A stretch of DNA of 47,478 bases from assembly GCF_900142195.1 (NCBI RefSeq), contig NZ_FRAB01000047.1, positions 1-47,478 on the forward strand, in the 5' to 3' direction. Below, one piece after another: positions 17,170 to 24,925 of the stretch. A program made the position numbers and the translations under genes. The first letter of the stretch is position 1. Each line of letters starts with the position of its first letter. The notes under the pieces were generated by a model. That model was not told the DNA's origin. It did not search any database and saw only the letters and a program-made list of their open reading frames with translations. This DNA comes from Paraburkholderia terricola (lineage in GTDB: Bacteria; Pseudomonadota; Gammaproteobacteria; Burkholderiales; Burkholderiaceae).

Positions 17170-18231
17170 ATGACTTCCTCGCCACGCTCGTCGGGATTAT
17201 TCGAAGTCGAACCGCTCGATCAAACGCTGCGCGACGACCTGCAACACATCATCGACACCAAGACCAAGCCGCCGGGCAGTCTTGGACGGCTCGAGGCGCT
17301 CGCGCGCCAGATGGGCCTGATTCAGCGCACGACGCATCCCACCGTCGAGCGCCCGGCGCTGATCGTATTCGCCGGCGACCACGGCATTGCCGATGAAGGC
17401 GTGAGCCCCTATCCGCAAGCGGTGACCGCGCAGATGGTCGCGAACTTCCTGGCTGGCGGCGCGGCGATCAACGCATTGAGCCGCGTTGCCGGCATCGAGC
17501 TCGAAGTGGTCAACGCCGGCATTGCGACACCGTTGCCGTCGTCGGAAGGTCTTGTCGACATTCCGGTCGCGGCCGGCACGCGCAACTTCGCGCGTGAACC
17601 CGCGATGACCCGCGACGAGGCGCTGGCCGCGATGCAGGCGGGCGCGGCGCGCGTGCGGCATCACGCGGCGCTCGGCAGCAACGTGATCGGGTTCGGCGAG
17701 ATGGGCATTGCGAACACCTCGTCGGCCGCCTGTCTGATGAGCCGTTTGTGCAACGTGCCGATCGAGGAATGCGTCGGCCGCGGCACCGGTCTCGACGACG
17801 CGGGGCTCGCGAAAAAGCGCGACGTGCTCGCGTCGGCGCTCGCCCGTCACGCCGTTTCCTCCGATCCGCTCGACGTGCTCGCGACCTTCGGCGGCTTCGA
17901 GATTGCGATGATGGCGGGCGCATATCTCGCGGCGGCGCAAGCGCGCATGACGATTCTGGTCGACGGCTTCATCGCCAGTTCGGCCCTGCTGGTCGCCGAT
18001 GCGTTCGCGCCGAACGTGCGCGAGTACTGCGTGTTCGCGCATGCGTCGAACGAGGCGGGGCATCGGCGCATGCTCGATCATTTCGGCGCGCAGCCGTTGT
18101 TGTCGCTGGATATGCGCCTCGGCGAAGGCACCGGCGCGGCGCTCGCGGTGCCGCTGCTGCGCGCGGCGGCGGCGTTCGTCAACGAGATGGCGAGCTTCGA
18201 ATCGGCCGGCGTCGCGAATCGCGATGCGTGA
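17170..18231 (+). CDS. cobT: Nicotinate-nucleotide--dimethylbenzimidazole phosphoribosyltransferase CobT
   Basis: A 353-residue enzyme that makes alpha-ribazole 5'-phosphate from dimethylbenzimidazole and nicotinate mononucleotide, supplying the lower ligand of B12. Family motifs include TKPPGSLGRLEALARQ, FAGDHGIADEGVSPYP, GEMGIANTSSAA and, near the C-terminus, RLGEGTGAAL with the catalytic Glu. The length is standard. It starts 34 bp after btuD and is followed by cobS. No dimethylbenzimidazole synthase (BluB) is in the window. Confidence 0.96.
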   Translation: MTSSPRSSGLFEVEPLDQTLRDDLQHIIDTKTKPPGSLGRLEALARQMGLIQRTTHPTVERPALIVFAGDHGIADEGVSPYPQAVTAQMVANFLAGGAAINALSRVAGIELEVVNAGIATPLPSSEGLVDIPVAAGTRNFAREPAMTRDEALAAMQAGAARVRHHAALGSNVIGFGEMGIANTSSAACLMSRLCNVPIEECVGRGTGLDDAGLAKKRDVLASALARHAVSSDPLDVLATFGGFEIAMMAGAYLAAAQARMTILVDGFIASSALLVADAFAPNVREYCVFAHASNEAGHRRMLDHFGAQPLLSLDMRLGEGTGAALAVPLLRAAAAFVNEMASFESAGVANRDA

Positions 18232-18264
18232 TCCATCGTCTCGAAACCTGCCTCCGGCCCACCC

Positions 18265-19041
18265 ATGAATCCGCTCGCCGAACTGCGCTATTTCTTCACC
18301 GCGCTCGGTTATTTCACGCGCGTGCCCGTGCCGCGCTGGGTCGGTTATGAGCCGCACTATCTGCATGCGGCGGCGCGTTATTTTCCGCTCGTCGGTTTGT
18401 TGGTCGGCGGATCGAGCGCGCTGGTCTATCTCGCGGCGCTGCGTGTGTTTCCAGCGGGGGTCGCGGTGCTGTTGTCGATGGCCGCGTCGCTGCTGGTCAC
18501 CGGCGCGTTTCACGAAGACGGTCTCGCCGATTGCGTCGATGCGTTCGGTGGCGCCTATACGCGCGAGAACGTGCTGCGCATCATGCACGATTCGCGCATT
18601 GGCGCGTTTGGCGCGATCGCGCTCGTGATCGCCCTGGCGCTGAAGTGGCAAACGCTTGCCGCGTTGCCGCCGATGCGCGCCGCGGGCCTGATGATCGGCG
18701 CGCACGCGGCGAGCCGCGCATTCGCGATCAGCTATCTGGCCACGCTCGACTACGTGCGCGCCGAAGGCAAGGCCAAACCGGTCGCGCAGCGCCTTTCCGC
18801 GCCCGCGTTGCTTTGCGCGGCGCTATTCGGCTTGCCGTGGTTGCTGTGGTCGAATGGACCTGCTTCAGCGGATTGGCGTTTCGCGGCCGTGACGCTGCTC
18901 GTCCTGGTGGCGCTGCGCTTCGCAATGGGCCGTTATTTCGTGAGACGACTCGGCGGCTATACCGGCGATTGCCTCGGCTTCGCGCAGCAGGTCTTCGAAT
19001 TGAGCATCTATCTCATGGGGCTCGCATGGATATCGTCCTGA
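18265..19041 (+). CDS. cobS: Adenosylcobinamide-GDP ribazoletransferase CobS
   Basis: A 258-residue polytopic inner-membrane cobalamin(-5'-phosphate) synthase that joins adenosylcobinamide-GDP to alpha-ribazole (phosphate). The Mg-binding signature is HEDGLADCVDAFGG, where Ala replaces the common Gly after the last Asp, followed by IMHDSRIGAFG. Six or seven membrane helices are predicted. It overlaps cobC by 16 bp and follows cobT by 33 bp. Confidence 0.95.
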   Translation: MNPLAELRYFFTALGYFTRVPVPRWVGYEPHYLHAAARYFPLVGLLVGGSSALVYLAALRVFPAGVAVLLSMAASLLVTGAFHEDGLADCVDAFGGAYTRENVLRIMHDSRIGAFGAIALVIALALKWQTLAALPPMRAAGLMIGAHAASRAFAISYLATLDYVRAEGKAKPVAQRLSAPALLCAALFGLPWLLWSNGPASADWRFAAVTLLVLVALRFAMGRYFVRRLGGYTGDCLGFAQQVFELSIYLMGLAWISS

Positions 19042-19616
19042 TTCGTCACCCCGCCGTCGTGGTCGATGCCGGCGTCTGTTACGGCCAAAGCGACGTCGCG
19101 CTCGTCGAGGATGCCGACGTGTCGTCGGCGGCGCTCGCGTTGCGGCTCGCCGCGTTGCAGGTGCCGGCGCCGCGCGTGTTGATGTCGAGTCCGTCGACGC
19201 GCTGCTCGGCGCTCGCGGCGGCGATGTCGAACGATTTCGGCTGCGCGCTCAGTCACGACGATCGTCTGAAGGAGATGAACTTCGGCGACTGGGAAGAGCG
19301 GCGTTGGGATGCGATCGATCGCGAGTTGCTCGACGACTGGGCGGCCAACTTCGAGCACGCGCGGGCGCACGGTGGCGAAAGCGTGACGCAATTCGTCGCG
19401 CGGGTGCGCGCGTGGTTCGACGCGTTCGCGCAAACGCGCGAGCTGACGCCGGCTTACGTGGTCACGCATGCGGGCGTCATGCGGGCCATCGCGTCGCTGG
19501 TGCTGGACGTGCCGTTGGAGCGCTGTCTGCGGTGGTCGCTCGATATGACCGGGATTGTCTGGCTGCGCCGCGATGACGAGGCGCGGCAGTGGTCGTTGGT
19601 GCGGTGGAATGCGTGA
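19026..19616 (+). CDS. cobC: Alpha-ribazole phosphatase CobC (histidine phosphatase)
   Basis: A 196-residue phosphoglycerate-mutase-like phosphatase expected to dephosphorylate alpha-ribazole phosphate or cobalamin phosphate. The catalytic His is in LIRHPAVV (residue 8; Pro follows where other families have Gly), followed by CYGQSDVAL, SSPSTRCSALA and the second His in VVTHAGVMRAI. The start at 19026 lies inside the end of cobS (16-bp overlap), indicating coupled translation. It is the last gene of the riboswitch-led run. Confidence 0.9.
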   Translation: MDIVLIRHPAVVVDAGVCYGQSDVALVEDADVSSAALALRLAALQVPAPRVLMSSPSTRCSALAAAMSNDFGCALSHDDRLKEMNFGDWEERRWDAIDRELLDDWAANFEHARAHGGESVTQFVARVRAWFDAFAQTRELTPAYVVTHAGVMRAIASLVLDVPLERCLRWSLDMTGIVWLRRDDEARQWSLVRWNA

Positions 19617-19683
19617 GCGGATTCGAGCAACGATTAGTCCGTGCCAACGCCGCATTCAAATCGCGCCACCTCGTTTTGATTTG

Positions 19684-19837
19684 CGTGCCACTTTTCTGGG
19701 AAATTTGTCACGATATCGCGTTTCGTGCCACTTTATGCCATTGGATCTGGCACGAAATCCGTGTTCCGTGCCATAATTCTTGGAAAGGTGGCGCTATTTC
19801 GTGCTAATCGCGCCACTTTGACTCCACGGTGGCGCGC
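19684..19837. promoter_or_regulatory. Repeated GCCAC / GTGGC operator-like array before the Fic gene
   Basis: Upstream of the Fic gene the motif CGYGCCACTTT occurs three times (19684-19694, 19724-19734, 19809-19819), and its complement occurs at 19784-19794 and, in shortened form, 19829-19835. They form inverted repeats: 19784-19794 with 19810-19819; 19810-19816 with 19829-19835 (GCGCCAC-N12-GTGGCGC, abutting the start codon); and GTGCCA 19725-19730 with TGGCAC 19748-19753. A CATAAT -10-like hexamer is at 19772-19777. The pattern suggests binding sites for a dimeric regulator, possibly the Fic protein's own HTH domain. Confidence 0.6.
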
Positions 19838-21253
19838 ATGAACAGCAATGGCATCAAACAGGAACTGGATCTGATCGAGCAGCTCATCGCCGCAAGCGCT
19901 GAGGGCCAAGGCGTGCGCGCGCTCGCCGCGGCCGTTGCCGCACGCGGGCGAACCATGCCCCGGCGCACGCTGCAACGCCGGCTCGACGGGCTGCTCGAAG
20001 CCGGCCGCATCGGCTCGGAAGGCGCGGGACGGGCGCTCGTCTACACGCGAGTGCCCGCTGCCAGCGACGCCGTTCTTCCGGCGCAGCCCACCGGCAGCGC
20101 AAGCACCGCGAGCGAGGCTTACGTGCCGGTCTCGAGCGACGGCCTCGAAGTGCGCGCGGAGGTGAACCGGCCGCTCCACGAACGGCGGCCGGTCGGCTAC
20201 AACCGCGCATTCCTGGAGCGCTATCGTCCGAATCAGGACGCTTATCTGTCGCAGTCACAGCGCGAGCGGCTTCACGAGTGGGGGCGCACGTCGGCGGATG
20301 CGCGGCCGGCGGGCATTTATGCGCGCGACATCATGGGCCGGCTTCTGATCGATTTATCGTGGGCGTCGTCGCGGCTGGAGGGCAATACCTACACGCGGCT
20401 CGACACGGTGCGGTTGATCGAGCAAGGGCAGATCGCGGAGGGCAAGGACGCGCAGGAAACGCAGATGATCCTGAACCACAAGGCCGCGATCGAAATGATC
20501 GTTGAGAGCGCCGACGAGGTGGGCTTCAACCCTTTCACCGTCCTGAACCTTCACGCGATCCTCTCCGACAACCTGATGTCGGACCCGTTCGCGAGCGGTC
20601 GCTTGCGCGTGCGCGAAGTGGAGATCAGCGGCACCGTGTTTTTTCCGCTCGCCGTGCCGAAGCAGATCGCGGAATGCTTCGAGGCGCTGCTGAACAAGGC
20701 CGCGCAAATCGACGATCCCTTCGAACAGGCTTTTTTCAGCATGGTGCACCTGCCGTACCTGCAACCGTTCGAGGACGTCAACAAGCGGGTCTCGCGTTTG
20801 GCCGCGAACATCCCGTTGATTCGCGAGAATCTGTGTCCGCTATCGTTCGTGGACGTTCCGCGGAAGGCGTATATCGAGGGCACGCTCGGCGTCTACGAAA
20901 CCAATCGCGTCGATCTGTTGCGCGACGTTTTCATGTGGGCCTACGAGCGTTCGTGCCAGCGCTATCTGGCGATTCGCCAATCGATCGGCGAGCCGGACGC
21001 ATTTCGGCTCAAGTACCGCAATGCGTTGATACAGGTGGTGCAGGAGGTGATTCGCGGCGGCCTCGCGGGCTCGCGGAGCGAGATTGAAACACTCGCGCGC
21101 GAGCGGGTGAGCGCGGGCGACCTGTCGTCGTTTGTCGACGCGATCCAGTCCGATCTCGATCACCTTTATCCCGGCAATGTCGCGCGTTACAGGCTTCGGC
21201 TATCCGAGTTCGAACACTGGCCGTTCAAGCGCGCCGAGACCGCGTTACGTTGA
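19829..21253 (+). CDS. Fic-family protein with N-terminal HTH and degenerate Fic motif
   Basis: A 474-residue protein (471 if it starts at the ATG 19838, which I favour slightly). It has an N-terminal winged-HTH-like domain (about residues 1-75), a linker, then a Fic domain (about 150-400). An inhibitory-helix motif SSRLEGN (class II, before the Fic core) is present. The Fic core reads QPFEDVNKRVSRL where the canonical motif is HPFx(D/E)GN(G/K)RxxR. The catalytic His is Gln312, and Val replaces the first Gly of the anion hole. Fic enzymes transfer AMP or other groups to target hydroxyls; this one may lack that activity or use another chemistry. It lies alone between the two cobalamin gene runs, 2 bp from the end of btuF. 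Confidence 0.85.
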   Translation: MARMNSNGIKQELDLIEQLIAASAEGQGVRALAAAVAARGRTMPRRTLQRRLDGLLEAGRIGSEGAGRALVYTRVPAASDAVLPAQPTGSASTASEAYVPVSSDGLEVRAEVNRPLHERRPVGYNRAFLERYRPNQDAYLSQSQRERLHEWGRTSADARPAGIYARDIMGRLLIDLSWASSRLEGNTYTRLDTVRLIEQGQIAEGKDAQETQMILNHKAAIEMIVESADEVGFNPFTVLNLHAILSDNLMSDPFASGRLRVREVEISGTVFFPLAVPKQIAECFEALLNKAAQIDDPFEQAFFSMVHLPYLQPFEDVNKRVSRLAANIPLIRENLCPLSFVDVPRKAYIEGTLGVYETNRVDLLRDVFMWAYERSCQRYLAIRQSIGEPDAFRLKYRNALIQVVQEVIRGGLAGSRSEIETLARERVSAGDLSSFVDAIQSDLDHLYPGNVARYRLRLSEFEHWPFKRAETALR

Positions 21254-21255
21254 TG

Positions 21256-22146
21256 TCATTTCCGGCGTGAGCGCGCCACTTCGAGGTCTTCGCACAGTTG
21301 CCTTGCGCCCTGAGCGATACGCGGCGCCGGCCGGTTGATCAGATCGCCGTCGATGGCGAACAGGTTGTTGTTCGCCACCGCGCTCAGGCTCGGCCAGGCG
21401 CGCCATGCGCCGAGCTGCGGCAACGTGGTGTCCGGTCTGGTCGCGCCGGGCGCGGCCGTGACGATCGCTTCCGGGTTCGCGGCCAGCACCGCTTCGGTCG
21501 AGACGGTCGGCACCAGCGGTTCGAGCTTGGCGAATACGTTGCGGCCTCCGCATAGCGCGATCACGTCGCTGACCATGTGCTCGCCGTTGAGCGTCATCAA
21601 CGGTTGATCCCACACCTGATAGAACACGCTGACGGGCGGCCGGCTCGCATATTGCGCGCGCAATCTCGCGATGTCCCGGCGGTATTCGGCCGCCGCTTTA
21701 TCCGCAGTGGTTGAGGTGCCCAGCAATTGCCCGAGCCTGGTCAGCGACACGGCAATGTCGTCGAGATGATGCGGCTCGCTGAAGTACAACGGCACGTGCA
21801 TCTCGCGCAGCCGATCCAGTTGACGCTGCGCATTGCCATGCCGCCACACGACGATCAAATCGGGCTTCAACGCGACGATGCGTTCCAGGTCGAGCGCCTT
21901 GTTGTCGCCGACGCGCGGCACTTGCTTCGCTTCAGGCGGATAGTCGCTGTAGGAGACGGCGCCGACCAGTTTCGCGCCGCCGCCCGCGGCATACAGCAAC
22001 TCGGTGACGTGCGGCGCCAGGCTGATTACCCGTTGCGCGGGAGCGGCAAGGGTGACGCCGGCGCCGGTGTCGTCGGTGACGGTGATCGCGGCGTGGGCGT
22101 GCAGCGTGGCAACGCAGAAGAAGACGGTGAGGGCGAAGCGGGTCAT
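21256..22146 (-). CDS. btuF: Cobalamin-binding periplasmic protein (BtuF-like)
   Basis: A 296-residue helical-backbone periplasmic binding protein (TroA/BtuF fold) expected to deliver cobalamin or cobinamide to BtuCD. The signal peptide is residues 1-19 (cleaved after AHA), and the N-lobe has RVISLAPHVTELLYAAG and KPDLIVVW. The start at 22146 gives a clean signal peptide; in-frame ATGs further upstream (for example 22209) would prepend Arg-rich residues. It is the last gene of the minus-strand run cobU-cbiB-cobD-btuF, separated from btuCD but functionally paired. It ends 2 bp from the convergent Fic gene. Confidence 0.9.
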   Translation of the reverse strand: MTRFALTVFFCVATLHAHAAITVTDDTGAGVTLAAPAQRVISLAPHVTELLYAAGGGAKLVGAVSYSDYPPEAKQVPRVGDNKALDLERIVALKPDLIVVWRHGNAQRQLDRLREMHVPLYFSEPHHLDDIAVSLTRLGQLLGTSTTADKAAAEYRRDIARLRAQYASRPPVSVFYQVWDQPLMTLNGEHMVSDVIALCGGRNVFAKLEPLVPTVSTEAVLAANPEAIVTAAPGATRPDTTLPQLGAWRAWPSLSAVANNNLFAIDGDLINRPAPRIAQGARQLCEDLEVARSRRK

Positions 22147-22228
22147 CGAGTGGCGGCGCGTTGGTCGCGCGAGGCGGGTGAATCGGACAACGGTTCCTGT
22201 TATTCGCATCGTTGGCTTTGATCCGCTG

Positions 22229-23281
22229 TCATGCGGAATCGATCTCTCGAACCGCTTCGCGCAAGCTCTCGTCGAAGCGCGTCCATTCCGGTTCGTTCGC
22301 GGGCAGGCCGACACGCACGCTGCCCGACGGCGTGAACAGCCGCGTCCACACGCCGCGCCGGGCCAACGCTTCGTGCAAGGCGGCGGCGCGTGCATCGTCG
22401 GTCCATGCGAAGAGTGGCGTGCCGCAGGTATTCAGACCTTGCGCATGCAGCAGTTTCACGAGGCGCGCGCTTTCGGCATCGAGCCGCGCGCGCATCTCGC
22501 GTTGCCACGTCTCGTCGTCGAACGCGGCTTTGACGGCGTGACGCGCCGGACCGCTGACCGTCCACGCACCGAGCGTGCGGCGCAACGCATCGAGCAACGC
22601 GGGCGCGGCGAGCACGAAACCCGCACGCACGCCGGCGAGGCCGAAGAATTTGCCCGGCGAGCGCAGCACGATCAAGCCGTCGCGATTCGTGCTGGCCGCG
22701 AGCGATTGCGAGGGCATCGTATCGGCGAACGCTTCGTCGACGAGCAACGTGCCGCCGCGCGCGCCCAATTGCGCATGCCAGTGCAACAGCTTGCCGGCGC
22801 TCAGATGCTCGGCGGTGGGATTGTTCGGATTCACGATGGCGACATGCGTGAGCGCGTCGGGCAAGGTTTCGCGGGACGCGTCGAGCGGCATGACCTCATG
22901 GCCGGCCCGCTCGAAAGCGGGCGCGTATTCGCTGTACGTGAGCGCCGCGATGCCGACGCGTGCGCGTGGCAGCAGCGAGGGCAGCGCGCGAATCGCCGCC
23001 TGGCTTCCGGCAACGGGCAGCACATGTTCCGCGTCCGGCGCGCCGTAATAGCGCGCGGCGCAGGCGGCGAAGCCGTCGCCTTCGTCGGGGAGACGGCGCC
23101 AGGCATCGGCGGGAACGGGCGGCACCGGATAGCCGTGCGGATTGATGCCCGTGGACAGGTCGAGCCACTGCGCGTACGGAATGCCATACCGTTGCGCCGC
23201 TTCGTGCAGATTGCCGCCGTGAACCACGGCATGGATGGCAACGCCGCCGGCGGTGATTGAATCAGGCATTCGATCAGCCAT
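22229..23281 (-). CDS. cobD: Threonine-phosphate decarboxylase CobD (PLP)
   Basis: A 350-residue fold-type I PLP enzyme that converts L-threonine O-3-phosphate to (R)-1-amino-2-propanol phosphate, the linker of the nucleotide loop. It has the N-terminal HGGNLHEAAQRYGIP and DLSTGINPHGYP motifs of CobD/CobC, IVNPNNPT, the PLP-contacting DEAFAD, and the Schiff-base Lys in SPGKFFGLAGVR. The 5' end overlaps the end of cbiB by 8 bp, indicating coupling. The gene is called cobC in the Pseudomonas nomenclature. Confidence 0.94.
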   Translation of the reverse strand: MADRMPDSITAGGVAIHAVVHGGNLHEAAQRYGIPYAQWLDLSTGINPHGYPVPPVPADAWRRLPDEGDGFAACAARYYGAPDAEHVLPVAGSQAAIRALPSLLPRARVGIAALTYSEYAPAFERAGHEVMPLDASRETLPDALTHVAIVNPNNPTAEHLSAGKLLHWHAQLGARGGTLLVDEAFADTMPSQSLAASTNRDGLIVLRSPGKFFGLAGVRAGFVLAAPALLDALRRTLGAWTVSGPARHAVKAAFDDETWQREMRARLDAESARLVKLLHAQGLNTCGTPLFAWTDDARAAALHEALARRGVWTRLFTPSGSVRVGLPANEPEWTRFDESLREAVREIDSA

Positions 23282-24212
23282 GAAACGGCACGCTCAGCAA
23301 CGCCAGCACGATCAGCACCGCCAGCCAGAGGACGAGCGTGCGTTCGACCAGCATCAATGCCGCCACGATGTGAGCGGCTTTCGCCGGATGTCCGAAGCCG
23401 AGCGTCGGCCTGTCCTCGAGCACGCCGTGATAGACCGCCGGCCCGCCGATCAACACGTTCAGGCTGCCCGCGCCCGAGGCCATGACCGGTCCGGCGTTCG
23501 GGCTGTCCCAGCGCGCAGCCTGCTCGCGCCAGCAGCGCCATGCGGTGCGCGTGTCGCCCAGCAGCGCGTAGCTCGCCGCGGTCAGCCGCGCGGGAATCCA
23601 GTTGAGCACGTCGTCGAGGCGCGCGGCCGCCCAGCCGAAGCGCAAATAGCGCGGCGTGCGATAACCCCACATCGCATCGAGCGTGTTGGCGAGACGAAAC
23701 GCGAGCGCGCCCGGACCGCCCGCGATGGCGAACCAGAAGAGCGCGCCGAAGATCGCGTCGTTGCCGTTTTCGAGCGCCGATTCGACGGCGGCGCGCGAGA
23801 GCGCGGCTTCGTCGGCCTGACTGGTGTCGCGCGACACGATGCGTGAAGTCAGCAAGCGCGCCTGCGCGAGATCGCGTTGCGTGAGAGCCTGCGCAATCGG
23901 CGCGATGTGATCGTGCAGGCTGCGTGCGCCGAGCGCGAACCACAACAGCACGACATGCACCGCGCAGGCCGCGAAAAACGGCAGCGCCGCGACGAGCCAC
24001 CAGGCGATCAACACGGGCGGCATGACCGCCAGCGACCACGCGAGCAGTCCCTTGAGCCGCAAGCGCCGGCCGCGGTTATAGCGCGCTTCGAGCCGCATCG
24101 CCCATTTGCCGAAAACCACCAGCGGATGCGCGGTGCGCGGCTCGCCGAACCAGCGGTCGACGACGACGCCCGCAGCCGTCAGCGTGACGATGAGAGGCAG
24201 CGACAGCATCAC
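23274..24212 (-). CDS. cbiB: Adenosylcobinamide-phosphate synthase CbiB
   Basis: A 312-residue polytopic inner-membrane enzyme that attaches aminopropanol (phosphate) to adenosylcobyric acid. Family motifs are DRWFGEPRTAHPLVVFG, the SRDTSQADEAAL stretch with the ESALENGNDAIFGALFWF segment, and DVLNWIPARLTA. Membrane helices lie near the N-terminus (about 1-20, 60-95), in the middle and at the C-terminus. It overlaps cobU by 4 bp and cobD by 8 bp in a compact operon. It is called cobD in the Pseudomonas nomenclature. Confidence 0.95.
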   Translation of the reverse strand: MMLSLPLIVTLTAAGVVVDRWFGEPRTAHPLVVFGKWAMRLEARYNRGRRLRLKGLLAWSLAVMPPVLIAWWLVAALPFFAACAVHVVLLWFALGARSLHDHIAPIAQALTQRDLAQARLLTSRIVSRDTSQADEAALSRAAVESALENGNDAIFGALFWFAIAGGPGALAFRLANTLDAMWGYRTPRYLRFGWAAARLDDVLNWIPARLTAASYALLGDTRTAWRCWREQAARWDSPNAGPVMASGAGSLNVLIGGPAVYHGVLEDRPTLGFGHPAKAAHIVAALMLVERTLVLWLAVLIVLALLSVPFHG

Positions 24213-24763
24213 GCGCCGCCGGCTGTTTTCAGCGCGAGCGGCAAGCCCGCGACCATCATCGTGACGTGGCGGCTCAACGCGGCGACGCGCTGATTGAGCC
24301 GCCCGAGTTCGTCGACATAGAGGCGCGTGGCCGCGCCGAGCGGCACCACGCCGAGGCCGATTTCATTGCTGACCACGATGAGCTTGCCTCTTGCGTTGAA
24401 GAGCGCCGTTTCGAACGCGGCGAAATGCGCCTGATAACGGTCGACGGGCAGGCCGTCGCCTTCGGGCGGACACAGCAGGTTGGCGAGCCACAGCGTCAGG
24501 CAGTCGATCAGAATGCAGTGGCCGGGCGCGTCGAGTTGCGCAACCGCGCCAGCGAGATCGACGCTCGCTTCGTGCAACCGCCAATGCGCCGGACGCCGCT
24601 CGCGATGATGCGCGATGCGCGCGCTGAATTCGGCGTCGCCGGACACACGCGCGGTGGCGATGTACGTGACGGGCAGGGCGCTGTCGCTCGCAAGCCGTTC
24701 GGCGTGCACGCTCTTGCCCGAACGGGCGCCGCCGAGAACGAAGGTGAGGTCGCGGGAAGTCAT
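24209..24763 (-). CDS. cobU: Adenosylcobinamide kinase / guanylyltransferase CobU
   Basis: A 184-residue bifunctional enzyme that phosphorylates adenosylcobinamide and then transfers GMP to it. The P-loop is GGARSGKS (residues 11-18), and the guanylylated His lies in IAHHRERRPAHW. The length is standard. The start at 24763 is the common family N-terminus (MTSRDLTFVLGGARSGKS); the frame is open much further upstream, antisense to cobQ, but that is not coding. It is the first gene of the minus-strand cobalamin run and diverges from cobQ across about 160 bp. No riboswitch is visible in that gap. Confidence 0.94.
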   Translation of the reverse strand: MTSRDLTFVLGGARSGKSVHAERLASDSALPVTYIATARVSGDAEFSARIAHHRERRPAHWRLHEASVDLAGAVAQLDAPGHCILIDCLTLWLANLLCPPEGDGLPVDRYQAHFAAFETALFNARGKLIVVSNEIGLGVVPLGAATRLYVDELGRLNQRVAALSRHVTMMVAGLPLALKTAGGA

Positions 24764-24925
24764 CGCGTGATTGTACCGGCGCGATGGGATAATGCCGCGT
24801 TCAAGCGCGCGTTGCCTCGTGGCCGCGTGGGCCGATGCGTCGCCGGCTATCGCGCCGTTGTTCGCCGCCGCGTTGCTGCGAAGTTGCCGCTTCATGTGTT
24901 CTTCACCGCCGAGCCCGACATTCAC

